From NCBI GenBank assembly GCA_905221605.1, contig CAJNDS010002737.1, positions 126,001 to 190,000 on the forward strand: a stretch of DNA of 64,000 bases, read 5' to 3'. The DNA comes from Symbiodinium natans (lineage: Eukaryota > Sar > Dinophyceae > Suessiales > Symbiodiniaceae). Under the pieces are notes generated by a model that did no database searches, had not been told where the DNA came from, and saw nothing but the letters and a program-made list of their open reading frames with translations. Below, in pieces: positions 47,364 through 58,102 of the stretch; within the stretch, counting starts at the first letter, position 1; each line of letters opens with the position of its first letter. Position numbers and translations under genes: made by a program.

Positions 47364-47880
47364 TTAAGCAGTTTGGTCAATCAGTACTGTTTTAATAGCC
47401 TGAGGGCTCCAGGTATGCCACGAAGGTGCAGCGGGTTCGAACTGGCCTCGTTGAGTCCTGTTAGCGTGTCCGCAAAGATTGCCCCCGCAGGCGGCGCTCC
47501 TTCCAAAAGAATGTGTGCGGTTGCGCCATCCGATTTTGTATGGCCTTGGTAGTCCATCACAGAGCGATACGGTTACGTCCTGCGGCGTCTGGATGTTCTT
47601 TCGGCTTGCAATCCAAGGACCTAACGCCAAACCACCACCAACTACCAAAAGAGCTACGGTGAGCACCACGAGCGCAACTCTGGAAATCATAGACAGTTAG
47701 TTCTACAATTCTACACACTGCAAGATTGACGGGTAACAACCAGCCTGCATCTTTCGATTTCGTCACGGCCGCAATACCCAATGCTTCCTGAATCTGGCAT
47801 GGTATAGCGGGTTTCAATGCAAAAAAATCGTGTGCAACTTTGATCTCTGCTGCGGACCTCCCATTTAGGTTGTCCACCAT
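47364..47880 (-). CDS. small unrecognised gene with a possible membrane segment
   Basis: The minus strand has an ATG at 47880 starting MVDNLNGRSAAEIKVAHDFF and is open past LGIAAVTKSKDAG. Further on, another frame starts MISRVALVVLTVALLVVGGG (47690), a strong hydrophobic segment. A third open stretch reads AHILLEGAPPAGAIFADTLT near 47530-47470. An intron ending TTTCCAG could link the first two. No family is recognised, and the exon structure is a guess. All three look more like coding than the opposite strand. Confidence 0.4.
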
Positions 47881-48322
47881 GGCTTGTCATCACCGAAACA
47901 TGACCGATAATTTATGCTGCAGCATGATGCGGCTGTTGCTGGCCATTGTTGCGCCAAGGATGGGCCGACTATGCGTACGGGCTACAAGTAACAGTAGGTC
48001 CGTGGGTATGTGCACTTGTCTGCAACCTGCTGCCAAACACTTGAGATGGAGCCATGTCAATGGTGCGCCAGCGATCCGAGATACATCGAAACACATCGTT
48101 GCTATCCCCTCAGGGTGGGCCCAGGGACGCCCCATTTAGTCCCTGAACGGGGTTTGCAATGGGGTCTGCCCCAGGGGTTGGTTGCCAATTCGAAAAAGCC
48201 ATTTCAAACCCCAACTGAAGGCACCCCAAACCCTGTCAGCCATACTAACACCCCTCGAAACCTTGACTGTCCTGCTGAGAGAAAACATCCGACGAACTAA
48301 CCCGAACTACGAATACGTGGCG

Positions 48323-48374
48323 TTTGCTTGGGGCTTAGGGATGTACCTGCCGTGGTGTTTGCTGAGGGCTTAGG

Positions 48375-48380
<6 letters not shown>
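48323..48380 (+). repeat. short direct repeat beside the TACATA array
   Basis: GTTTGCT followed by GGGCTTAGGGATGTA occurs twice, about 35 bases apart, at the left edge of the long TA-rich array. Confidence 0.6.
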
Positions 48381-49446
<1,066 letters not shown>

Positions 49447-50059
49447 GAGTCTGACATGGGGGGCGGGGGAGGGTCGACATATGCGCTGCACCCCATTACA
49501 GACCCCCTGGCCCCCCCGCCCAGGTCCCCCCCATTCTGGAACAAGCAAGCTGAGGGGATTCGTTGCTGCTGCTGGTGCCTCCGTGATGTCTTGCGAGCTG
49601 CGGCCGCCATTGCCCTCGTAGGCTTCCAAGACTTCGCAAGCCTGGCCACAACGTGATCACGACATTTGCTTGGGCTGCTGCGGCAAAACCTTACATGACA
49701 AGATGCTCGTCGTGCGGGGGGGTGTGCCTGGCAAGCCACGGCCTCCATCAAGTCTTCATCGACGGCAGAATCTGCGGGCTTGTGGGCCGTACCCCGACAT
49801 GCCACAACCCTTTCCGTTGAGTGCTGGCCCTCTGCGCTACAGCAAGCCGTGCCTCCATGACGCTGAAAAACCTGCGCGAATGCCGAGGGAGATTACAGCA
49901 TACGATCCGAATGAAGGCTGATCTTTCGTCACGGTATTCCGGCACGCGACACGGGATGTCCGATCTTGTGTCAAAAAAAGTTTCAAATCATGAACTGGAC
50001 TTCGTTTCCAGAGCACGCCATGCACTCGATATGCCAGCAGAGCATGAGGCAGGCATCAC

Positions 50060-50370
50060 GTCGGAAAAAGCCTGGAAGTTGTTTCTGTTGGTGCCCCGTC
50101 TGCTGTTGGCGCGCCCGGATCAAAGTGGTGCCACTGGCAAAGCCGTGCTTCTCCAGCGAGTCACTGACTTCGAGGCCGGTCGCTGGCCTTCTTTGCTGCG
50201 CACTGCGCGCCACACCACGACGCAGCAACCGCCGCTCACCTCCGCCGCTCACCTCCGCCGCGCAGCCCGAGCGCACCCGTGAGCGCGCTTGCGCCCAGGT
50301 GCGTCGTGGTCATCTGTCGCAGGCCAGACAAACCCTGACGAGCGCTTCCCTCGCCCCGGCTGCTTTCGTT
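50060..50370 (+). mobile_element. LINE fragment B (N-terminal region of the ORF), plus strand
   Basis: The plus strand reads KAWKLFLLVPRLLLARPDQS and then LLQRVTDFEAGRWPSLL, followed after a frame change by ACAQVRRGHLSQARQTL and LAPAA. The same order (WKLF-x-LxPRxLL, F-x-x-G-x-W-x-x-LL, A-x-V-x-x-G-x-LS-x-AR) occurs in fragments A and D, so this is the upstream part of the same LINE type. A 13-base tandem duplication (50230-50242 and 50243-50255) lies at the frame change. Nothing of the reverse transcriptase follows; after 50370 the match is lost. Confidence 0.75.
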
Positions 50371-50374
50371 GAGT

Positions 50375-51085
50375 TCCCGGACTCGCAGAAAATGCATAAG
50401 GCTATGGCTCAGTCCCTGTGCGTAGCTGAAGAAAAGGGCCAACGGCTAGCCTGCCGGCCGGTCGAATTTTCAAGCTTCATGTGCTTGCACTGGACTTCGG
50501 GGCCGGGTGGAGAAGGGCTCGCAAAGCTCGGAAGAGGTCAACGCGCCTTTCCAACTCTGCAGTAGGAACTCGGGCCTCGCCCGGCGAGCGGTGGAGCAGC
50601 ATCCGTGCCGCGAGACAGAAAAGCCTCCAGCCGAGTGCGCAAGCTAGCTCCCGCGGACATCGAGCTCACACTCTGCAACAAAAGACAATCCGGAGCACCC
50701 CAAAGCAAGCGCTTTCTTTTTGGTGGTGCACTGGCAGGCGGCGGACAGGTAAGGTCTCATCTGCGGGACTTTGCCCAGCTGCGGAAGCCCTGACCTGCCA
50801 CCCCACCAGTATGGGCGGAGTGGGCGGGTGTCTGAATTTCTTAACACAAACCTCGCGACTCAGACGCGACTCAAACGCAGGCTCGAGCCGAGCACTGCAA
50901 AACAACGCAGAGTTGCCGCTCGTGCATGTCACTACGTACACTGCGTGATACTGCGTGCACTGCGCGACGGTGCGGGAGTAGTCTGCAGGGTCAGAACGCG
51001 CTGACGGCAAGTGGCAGGTCAACGGCATCAAGTGTGAGCAGTTTAAGTACTTGGCTCACGTTTGATGCCTCACATGTCATGACAT
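50375..51085. other. spacer between LINE fragments B and A
   Basis: No domain is recognised. A plus-strand frame of 155 codons (50481-50948) has no family signal. It is likely decayed mobile-element or intergenic sequence. Confidence 0.35.
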
Positions 51086-51090
51086 CCGCG

Positions 51091-51110
51091 GATTTTTTTG
51101 TTTTTTTTCC
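51091..51110 (-). other. A-rich 3' tail of LINE fragment A
   Basis: The minus strand shows a run of eight A, a C, then seven A, just after the last coding-like codons of fragment A. This fits target-primed retrotransposition. Confidence 0.6.
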
Positions 51111-53428
51111 TCCGCTGCGATTTGTGTGTCCCTAGCGGCTAAAAGCCGCAGTCGCCGAAGGCGTGGCAGCGCCGTCAGCGCAGCGGCAGCCTGCTGGGGC
51201 CCGGCACTTCAGCGAGGTGCAGGACCTGGTCCAAGTCAGGCCCAACCCGCTGGCTGGGGTGGGGCACAGGCCAGGAACAGCCCAAGGCCGTGCTGGCGAC
51301 GGCCTGCTGGACCGACACCGACAGCTGGCTCCACCAGCGCCGTGCCCACGCCGAAACGGCTGCTTGCCGCAGCGCGGGCGGCGCGCGCTGCGCACGGATC
51401 CGGACCAGGTCGCGCACAAGTTGGAGCGCGCCCTGGCTCCACCGTCCGCCCACCTCGGAGCCCAGGACCACCAGTGTCTGGGGCCCTCCCGCGCACAGCT
51501 CCGGGTATGCGTCGCGCTTGCGGCGCTCCGCGACCCGCAGGACCGCTCCGTCCGTCGCAGCAGCGCCGGGCTGCGGCAAGCCCGTCCGGGTCAGTGGGGA
51601 GACCAGCGTGGCGTCGCAGCACAGCGCTCCGCCCAGAGAGGCGTGGCGCCGTAGATTACCAGGTCCAAGCGGCGCCTGTCGGAAGGGTCCACCCGGGGGG
51701 CCGTGGTGTGGGCCAGCCATTGCTGCGGGACTACTTGCCCGTCTGCCCCAACTGCTTCCCGAGCCGCCCGCACCCACGCCCGTTCCACTATCTTGGCACG
51801 GCGGGCGAGGAGGCCGCTGCGGGGGCATGCCAAGGCGTGGTCCCCGAAAGCATTTACTTGCGCGCCGCATCCTGGAGAGGGCCCACAGCGATCGGAGTGG
51901 AGCGGGAGTGCGAGGCGGAGGCGTCGGCGCAGTGCCACCTGCATGGCCTGGGGTTCCAACGTCATGGCGGGCTCAGCGGGCACTGCTGTTAGCCAGGCTC
52001 CCGCATGCGGCCCAGCCTGCGAACGCAAAAGCGCAGAGGCGGCTGGCGGCAAGGATGGCAATAGCACGCTGTCGCGAAAGTGAAGGTTCCGGGTACGCGA
52101 CGCGTGGCTTTGCCAACCATGCGGCCAGTCGCCCAGGCCGGCGTCCGCAAGGGGGCGAGGGCGGGCTTCCTCGGCAAGAGCTCGCCATTCGGGGCATGTA
52201 TGCCAACCTTCGGCCCGGAGAAGGCTGCGGGCACCAGCCGCGCTCTGTAAGCAGGGCGCGGTTCCACCCCCGGCGCCCAAGTAATCCACGCAGGAAGCGG
52301 CGAACTCGGGCACCCGCGCTCGGAGTACCGGCATCAGCCCAGGCAGCCCAATAGGCCGCCGGCGCCATGCGCGCAGCCGACTGCAAACCCAGGCCTCCGA
52401 GCGCAGCGGGGAGCCCCGCCAGAGAGCGCGCTCCGTCCGCTTCGTCTGGAGGAAGGCCTCCCAGCAGTGCGAGCAAGGCCTCCCAGACTGCATCGTCGTG
52501 CAACTGGGCGTAGGAGGCGACCTCGGAGGGGGGGACGGTCCGCAAGGCATGGTTAGCGCGCGGGGAAGCGCACATGGCCAAGAGCAGCCAAGCGCATTGG
52601 AGGTCTGGGAGCCGGGGCAACTGCTCAGCAGGTGGCGCTCTTCGTGCGCTCGGGTCGTTGCCCAGGCGCGCACGTACTCCGAGTGGCCGACCGGCGTGCC
52701 CAACACAAGCCTCAAGCTGTTTGACGAGTTCGTGCCCTGTCCCCCCCCCGGTAGCCTCGCCGGTCGGTTTCATGGCCCTGGCGAGCCTTTTGGTGGCCGC
52801 CCTGCGCTGGAGCCTGAACGCGGCTCGGGAAGCGCTCCCAACGGCAACGCAGCTGTGGGGACGCTGCTACTCACGCCCCGCCTGCCCGCCGGCCTGGACA
52901 GTGGCCGCAAGCGAGCTTTTGTCGTGCGTGGCTGCCGGAGGCGACCGCGAGCTCTCCGAGCTGGCCGCTTCTCTAGGGCTGTCAACCACCGATTTGCTTT
53001 GTGGCGTCTTGCAGCAGGCAGCGGAGGCCCATCAGGCCACCTCCCTCGCCCATGTTCGCCGGGTGCCTGCTCCCACACCGCGCCACATCGCGACCGTGCT
53101 GCCGCCGGCCCCCAGCACTGCGCCCCGACGAGGACGCGGGGACTCCGCGGCCGTCAACATGTGCCGGGCACGGGACAGCTCCCCCGCACGGACTCGAGCG
53201 CAAGCTTGGGCCCGGCGGCGCTCTGCGCCAGCATTTTCGTCCGGCTGGGCCGCGCGCCTGCGTGGACTGCGCGGTTGTTGCGCGGCCCGCAGCAGGCGCA
53301 GCCAGTCGCCTTGCTCAAACGCTCGGGCCCTGGCCAGCAGCAGGGCGCGTCCCTGCGCCCCTCGCTCGTCCGTCCTGGCAAGCAGCATGCGAGGCGCCAG
53401 CAAAAAGAGTTTCCAGGCGCGGCAAGCG

Positions 53429-53450
53429 GGGAGTCCCACGGGAGTCCCAC
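53429..53450 (+). repeat. 11-base tandem duplication causing a frameshift in LINE fragment A
   Basis: GGGAGTCCCAC occurs twice in tandem (53429-53439, 53440-53450). The minus-strand ORF changes frame exactly here, and removing one copy would join DPVGLP to ACRAWKLFLL. Confidence 0.85.
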
Positions 53451-53839
53451 GGGGTCGCTCGATTCGCGGATGCGGGTAAGGGCAGCGACCAGCGCTCTTC
53501 GCACGGCACCGCGCATGAAGGGCGGCACATCCTGCAGAGTAGGCACGGGCCGGCGCACCTCCGCACTCAGGTCAACGCCATCCAGGGTGGCCCAGGCCTC
53601 TTCAGGCAGCACGGCTACGTCTACGCGCTGCGAGCACTCCTCGCGCGTGCGCGTGGTGGGAACGTCGGCTGGACTTTGGGCTTCACCCGCTCGGCTGCGA
53701 CCCCGCCCTCGCCCGCGGCCACGTCGGCCCCGGCCGCGGCTCGGGGCGGGGGACGGTGGCCCGTGACGGCCCAGAGCCGCGCGAAAATCCTCCGCCAAAG
53801 CTGGCGCCGTTGCCGCGACTACCGTGAATCAAAATGATT

Positions 53840-55195
53840 GCATATGATTGCATCAGACTTGCCTTGGCAACGCCTTGGCTCAAGTGACCAGGTGAAAAAC
53901 GCTTGCTACGTCAGAGCTGTGCTTGATTGAGCTGTGACCAACACAGGGTTAGCAGCCGTACCTGTAAGTGCCACGGCGACGGACGATGCGACATCAGGAC
54001 GCATCTACATCAAAGATCTGCCAGAGACTGGTTCTGATTATGAGGGCTGGCGCTTCACTTGAAGAGTCAAATCTTGCGTGTAGCGCCGGACCCACTGGCA
54101 GCCATGGCTTACATCAGAGAGCTTGATGATGAAGCGGTTTCCTTTGGCGATGTGGCGTCAAACATGTCCGTAGACATGAATAACAAAAGACGTGAATGTT
54201 TTCGCAGCGGTGGTTGCCGCATGTCGGAAGGGCAAGAAAGGACCGGACCGGAGATCCTCAAGCTGATACAATCACGTGTCCGCATCGTTGATCCGCGGCA
54301 CTTGCATGAGTCAACGCATTTTGCCACGGAGGCTAACACCAAGATCCAAGAGCTCAGTTGTTCTGGATTGTCGGAGCTTGACAGCTACATGGCGTCTTCC
54401 TCATTGTTTCGTCACCAGATGGGTTTGATTGCACATCACTCGGAAGAGACAGAAGGGCGAAAAGCGCAGAAATGGCTGCAGCAGCCAAGGTCGCTGATGC
54501 CGCGGCGGCAGGGAGGCAAACACAACAGCAAGAAAGGCAATGACAAGCCGTGTGAACATTGCCACAAGCCCGGACACACAGCGCAAAAGTGCTGGTTGAA
54601 TCCAAAAAGTTCCGCTTACAGGCCGGACTGCCGGCCAAAATCAATGGCAGCAGTGACTCTTCGTCCAATGGAGGGCCGTCTGCGCAGCCTGGTTTGGGAG
54701 CTGCGTCCATTGGGGCTCGGACTGGGCCTGCAGTTCCGACAGATGTCCTCACCAAGGCGTTCTCGGAGTTCCTCACCAAGCGGTTCGGTGGTTCCGCATG
54801 GCTTGCCGATATCGGGCCGAACGCACTTCAGCAGTTTGCGGGCGCAGCGTGGGCTCTGGATTCTGGTGCCAGTCAATTTTGCAGCATGGGCGAAAATGCC
54901 GATGAGCCATGTGGGACATGCAAAGTGCAGACTGTGACATCGACACAGGGGCTGGGACGGCTCGGCCAACAGCCAGCCATGGTTCCTCATCTAGGGCGTC
55001 GCTCGGCTATGGTGATGCCGGAATCAAAAATCAACTTGGCATCGATGGGCGAAACTTGCGCTGAGATGGTGTAGCATTTTTACTGGCCGGCGTGGTCGCG
55101 TGATGGTGGTCAATCGCGTCCCATTCTGGTCGTTGTCGATGCTGGTCCTGCGAGCATGCACGGGGTCGTGAGCGACGCGGACTTGAACGATTTTT
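53840..55195 (+). mobile_element. Ty1/copia retrotransposon, gag and protease part
   Basis: A plus-strand gag-like frame (54059-54937) has a retroviral zinc knuckle, CEHCHKPGHTAQKC (54551-54592, C-x2-C-x4-H-x4-C). After a frame change, WALDSGASQFCSMG carries the DSGAS motif of a copia aspartic protease (Asp codon 54859-54861). Further on, NLASMGETCAEM, an in-frame stop, then FYWP resemble the protease end. Order gag-PR followed by integrase defines Ty1/copia. The frame change and the stop indicate decay. No LTR was identified at the left end. Confidence 0.8.
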
Positions 55196-55197
55196 GA

Positions 55198-56035
55198 TGT
55201 TTTTACGCGCGAAGCCTGCAGATCCCATGGCGCCTGCGTGGTCGGCCAGCTCCAGCACCCGGTCGAGCTCCGCGGCGGAGGCCAGCGGCTGTGCATCCTG
55301 GCCGTTGGTGGCCGGTGGAATCAGGACGAGGGCGCTGGCGGCAGGTGGCCTGCCAGAAGCTCCCCGGGCGGAACCTCGTGGCCGTCCGTCGGGTCACGGG
55401 GCCCCACGATGGGCAGCTCGAGAAGCAGGCGTGCGCGCGAAAGATGCCAGTGCCGTCCAGCGCCGCATCAGCGCTTGCCTCGCCCCTGCTGCACACCACG
55501 GCGCCCTCTGGCGAGCCCGCGCCTGCGCCAGCAGCCGATGAAAGGTGAGCGTGGGACGGCTGATGCGTCCGCCGACCTCAACTCCGACCAAAACCCGTCG
55601 GCTAGGTCCGGTGCTTGCGGTCGACCGCCTGGTTCAGCGCGAGGCCTGGCTCATGGTGGGCCCGCGGACGCGGCTGGCCATCACGGCGTATGGGGCTAAC
55701 GATCGTCGCGTCAACGGCGATCTGCGCACCCTGCCAACTAAGGGGGCCGTTGGCCACCACCTCGATCCGGCGCCCATCGGCCGCTGGCACATCCAGGTTG
55801 AAGTCACGCAGTGCGACATGGACGGCGGTTCGGGTGCCGCCTGCTCAAGGGGCCTGCTCTCCTGGCCAGCACACCAACTTGCGCGCATGCGGAGCGGTGG
55901 TCCCCGTAGACGTCCAAGCCGCCACCACAAGAGCAGCGCCGCGGGGCAAGCGGGAGGGGTAACCGAAGTCTGCGGAGCAGCATGACGCGGTACTCCTCGT
56001 CCGGCACTCTGGTATCAAAGGTGGCAAGCAGTCCG
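55198..56035 (-). mobile_element. LINE fragment C (3' end), inserted in the copia element
   Basis: Minus-strand order: ATFDTRVPDEEYRVML, LRRLRLPLPLAPRRC, a C-x1-C-x9-H-x3-C knuckle with VYGDHRSAC (about 55915-55875), DGRRIEVVANG, DATIVSP (55712-55692), YPEL, LVVVGVEVGGR (to 55565), RARQRAP and RRW. This matches the C-terminal half of fragment A motif by motif but is a separate copy. It lies between copia protease and integrase sequences. An A-rich stretch on the minus strand near 55206-55190 is a candidate 3' tail. The 5' part, including the reverse transcriptase, is missing, as is usual for 5'-truncated LINEs. Confidence 0.8.
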
Positions 56036-56235
56036 GACAGACATTGGTGGTGAATTCCAAGGCGAGTTTGCTGCAAAGCTCAAAGAACGGGAAGTCAGAC
56101 ATGAACGCTCCTTGCCGCGTCGTCCGCAAACCAACTCTCGTGCTGAGCGTTTCCACCGGACAGTTGCAGAGGGCATGGCTTGCTATGGCTTGCTATGGCT
56201 TGCTATGGCTTGCTTATTTGTTGCGTCTGGAGTCC
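56036..56235 (+). mobile_element. Ty1/copia integrase core
   Basis: The plus strand reads DIGGEFQGEFAAKLKEREVR from 56040, then LPRRPQTNSRAERFHRTVAE. D-x-GGEF and the Glu of AERF correspond to the second and third acidic residues of the integrase DDE triad. The first Asp and the His-Cys zinc domain are not seen, perhaps lost where the LINE lies. A 30-base in-frame expansion (see 56170-56215) sits just after EGM, before CLFVASGVP. Confidence 0.8.
56170..56215 (+). repeat. 10-base tandem repeat (GCTTGCTATG) within the integrase region
   Basis: About four copies of the 10-base unit. Three extra units equal 30 bases, so the integrase frame stays open and gains 10 codons. Confidence 0.85.
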
Positions 56236-56512
56236 CTATTCGCCCTTTCTTTCCACGCAGTGCTCGAAATCCAAGACGTAATACGACTGCAGCCGGCTAT
56301 AACGGCTATAACCCAACACAACACCACGCCGTCCATGCTCCTCAGAAAGGTAGTAGCAAGCGGAGCCGAAGGGATGCAATTTGCTCAAATCGTAGGGGCG
56401 ATTGAAGCGGAGCTGGTGAGGAGACTCGGCTCCATTGGCACCAGGGCTGCGCGCGTAAACAAGGAGGAAAGCCATGAGACAGAAAGTCCAAAATGCAGCA
56501 CGGATTGTACAC
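56236..56512 (-). mobile_element. inverted segment of the copia element
   Basis: The minus strand reads AAFWTFCLMAFLLVYARSPG, ESPHQLRFNRPYDLSKLHPF, GSACYYL, RRGVVLGY and YYVLDFEHC. These are the copia motifs that should follow the integrase core on the same strand (W-x-x-A, SP-x-x-RF, PFG, G-x-x-LGY). Plus-strand copia sequence stops at about 56235 (ASGVP) and resumes at about 56517 (HTRDVRF), the motif expected after GY...LDF. Confidence 0.8.
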
Positions 56513-56516
56513 ACAA

Positions 56517-57560
56517 ATTACACACACGTGATGTGCGCTTTGCGCCTCAGTTGCGCTGGCCATTTCATGAGCTGGGCATGGACACCCCTGACGCAGCGCA
56601 CTGGGCCCAACGTTTGTTCGAACTGGAGGTGTTGCAGCCCACGCCCGTTGCTGGCGATGACGGCCATTGCGTACTTTGCGGGCTGTGGGCCGTCCACTGA
56701 TGCAGAGGTCCACTGTCGGGGATGTTTGCTTGGTGGTGGTCGTCGTCGGCATGTGGATGGCCCCGGCTGCCTTCGTGCTCGGTGTAGTGGTCGTTCATTT
56801 CTTGACGTTCCGCGCGCGGCGTCAAACGAGACAAGTGTTGACTACTCCCTGAGCCTGCCCAGCCGTGATGGGGCCGTCATCGACTCCTCCGTGGACTCGT
56901 CATGGCTCCAGATCTCCGATGTCGCATGACATACACGATGATGTTCATGACATGACGATGATATGATTCCACCCCCTGACGATGAAGGTGATGGACGTCA
57001 TCATTCGGATGCCCAGCTTCGCCGACCTCGCTGGACGCACAGGCGCCTCCTCGGCACAACTACGGCCCTCAGTTCGATGACAGCCTGGATAGTGGCCTTG
57101 TACCGCCTCGCCCATTTGGCCCCATCGAGTCCGATGTCACATCGACGCGCAGACGATGTCACATCTTCATCTGGGCGATCACGGTCTCGCCGCGGGTCGC
57201 ATCCATCGGATGCAGATTCGGAACGTGCTTCTCAAGGCCCAACTGTCGCACAAAACCCTGCGTCTCCATCACACATTGGATCACATCCATCCGATGCTGA
57301 TTCGGAACGATCCAGGCCAACTTGCAGCAATCACAGTCGGACGAGCACTGAATTGCGGCCGAACGGCATACACAGTTCGGATGCTGATTCCGAAAGGACG
57401 CAGCAGCCGAGCAATGTTCTTGACAATGGGGCCATCTCCTCCACGGTGTCGTTTGAAAGTGATCGATCTGGGACGGTTCTCACGACGGCTGCAGCGCTCA
57501 GATTGGAACAGGAGCTGGACAAGTTGACAACTGAGCTCGGGAAAATGTTCGCTTGTGTCA
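56517..57560 (+). mobile_element. copia element, segment after the inversion, with Ser/Asp-rich spacer
   Basis: The plus strand reads HTRDVRFAPQLRWPFHELGM and then MDTPDAAHWAQRLFELEVL. After a stop and frame change, the frame 56963-57736 contains three imperfect repeats of HPSDADSER (57187, 57283 and 57371, spaced about 90 bases) and a helix-like LRLEQELDKLTTELGKMF. This corresponds to the variable spacer between integrase and reverse transcriptase. No copia reverse transcriptase or RNase H was found before the next LINE fragment or later in the window. Confidence 0.6.
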
Positions 57561-58085
57561 CCAAAATAGCCAAGCGCAAGGATCCGGTTTTGGCGGACAC
57601 CGGGCAAGGTCTGTCAACGCACGCCACGTATCCTCGTCGCCGGGCGCAAGTTCTGCAAGGGGTGGCGTGCTCTCGAAAGCTGGCCCGTCCTTACTTTCGT
57701 GCAGGCCTGTTCCCGCTTGCGCTCGGCGAGGTTTAGGACCTCGCTGCGCGTGGACGTGGCAAAATGGCGCGCATGGGCGCACCGAGGCCAGCAACGACAC
57801 CCATTTTGGGCCCCTTGGCAAGCCGGGCGCTTCCATGCACGGGACGTGCAGGCCCCACTGCTGGAGTCGCGGATGAAGCTCAGCGCAATAACCGACACCA
57901 TGCGAACGTCCGATCGCTGAACGGCGGACATCATCGGACATCTTGCAGTGTAGGCACAAGGCATCGCAGCTCCGCGGTCACATCGACGGCGTCAAGGGCC
58001 GCCCACGCCACTTCCGGGACAGCCGCCGTTGTGTTTGTCATTGTTTGTCGCAATGTCGGCAGGTCCAGCTCCTACCAGCAAACAG
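57558..58085 (-). mobile_element. LINE fragment D (N-terminal region), minus strand
   Basis: The minus strand shows ALDAVDVTAELRCLVPTLQD (about 58000-57945), a degenerate SRAWKRPACQG, REQACTKVRTGQLSRARH (about 57725-57680) and ELAPGDEDTWRALTDLARCP (about 57640-57590). The order matches fragments A and B. Several frame changes occur. It lies at the right edge of the recognised copia sequence. Confidence 0.7.
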
Positions 58086-58102
58086 GCGCGCCTTCCTCGT
58101 CT

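Larger units (their letters stand above)
51090..53830 (-). mobile_element. LINE fragment A, internally deleted, with 3' A-rich tail, minus strand
   Basis: Minus-strand order: VDLSAEVRRPVPTLQDVP (about 53570); after a frame change, WKLFLLAPRMLLART (about 53410) and ACARVRAGELSRARHML (about 53200); a finger-like stub RLARAMKPTG (about 52790); then, after a large deletion, LVLGTPVGHSEYVRAW (about 52700), LPDLQCAWLLLAMCASPRAN, AYWAAWADA, RRRLRLALPL, a C-x5-C-x9-H-x3-C knuckle ending GDHALAC (about 51830), DRRRLDLVIYG, DATLVSP (51615-51595), YPEL, LVVLGSEVGGRW (to 51440) and RWWSQLS. The reverse-transcriptase palm is absent, so it cannot encode an active polymerase. Frameshifts occur near 53430, 52660 and 51635. 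An A-rich stretch on this strand at 51110-51091 fits a LINE 3' tail. No target-site duplication was found. Confidence 0.8.

Noticed and set aside
51126-53837. Long plus-strand GC-rich frames of 278-422 codons
   Set aside because: They are antisense to the LINE coding strand, which carries recognisable motifs. The plus frames are Arg/Ala/Gly-rich shadows of high GC.
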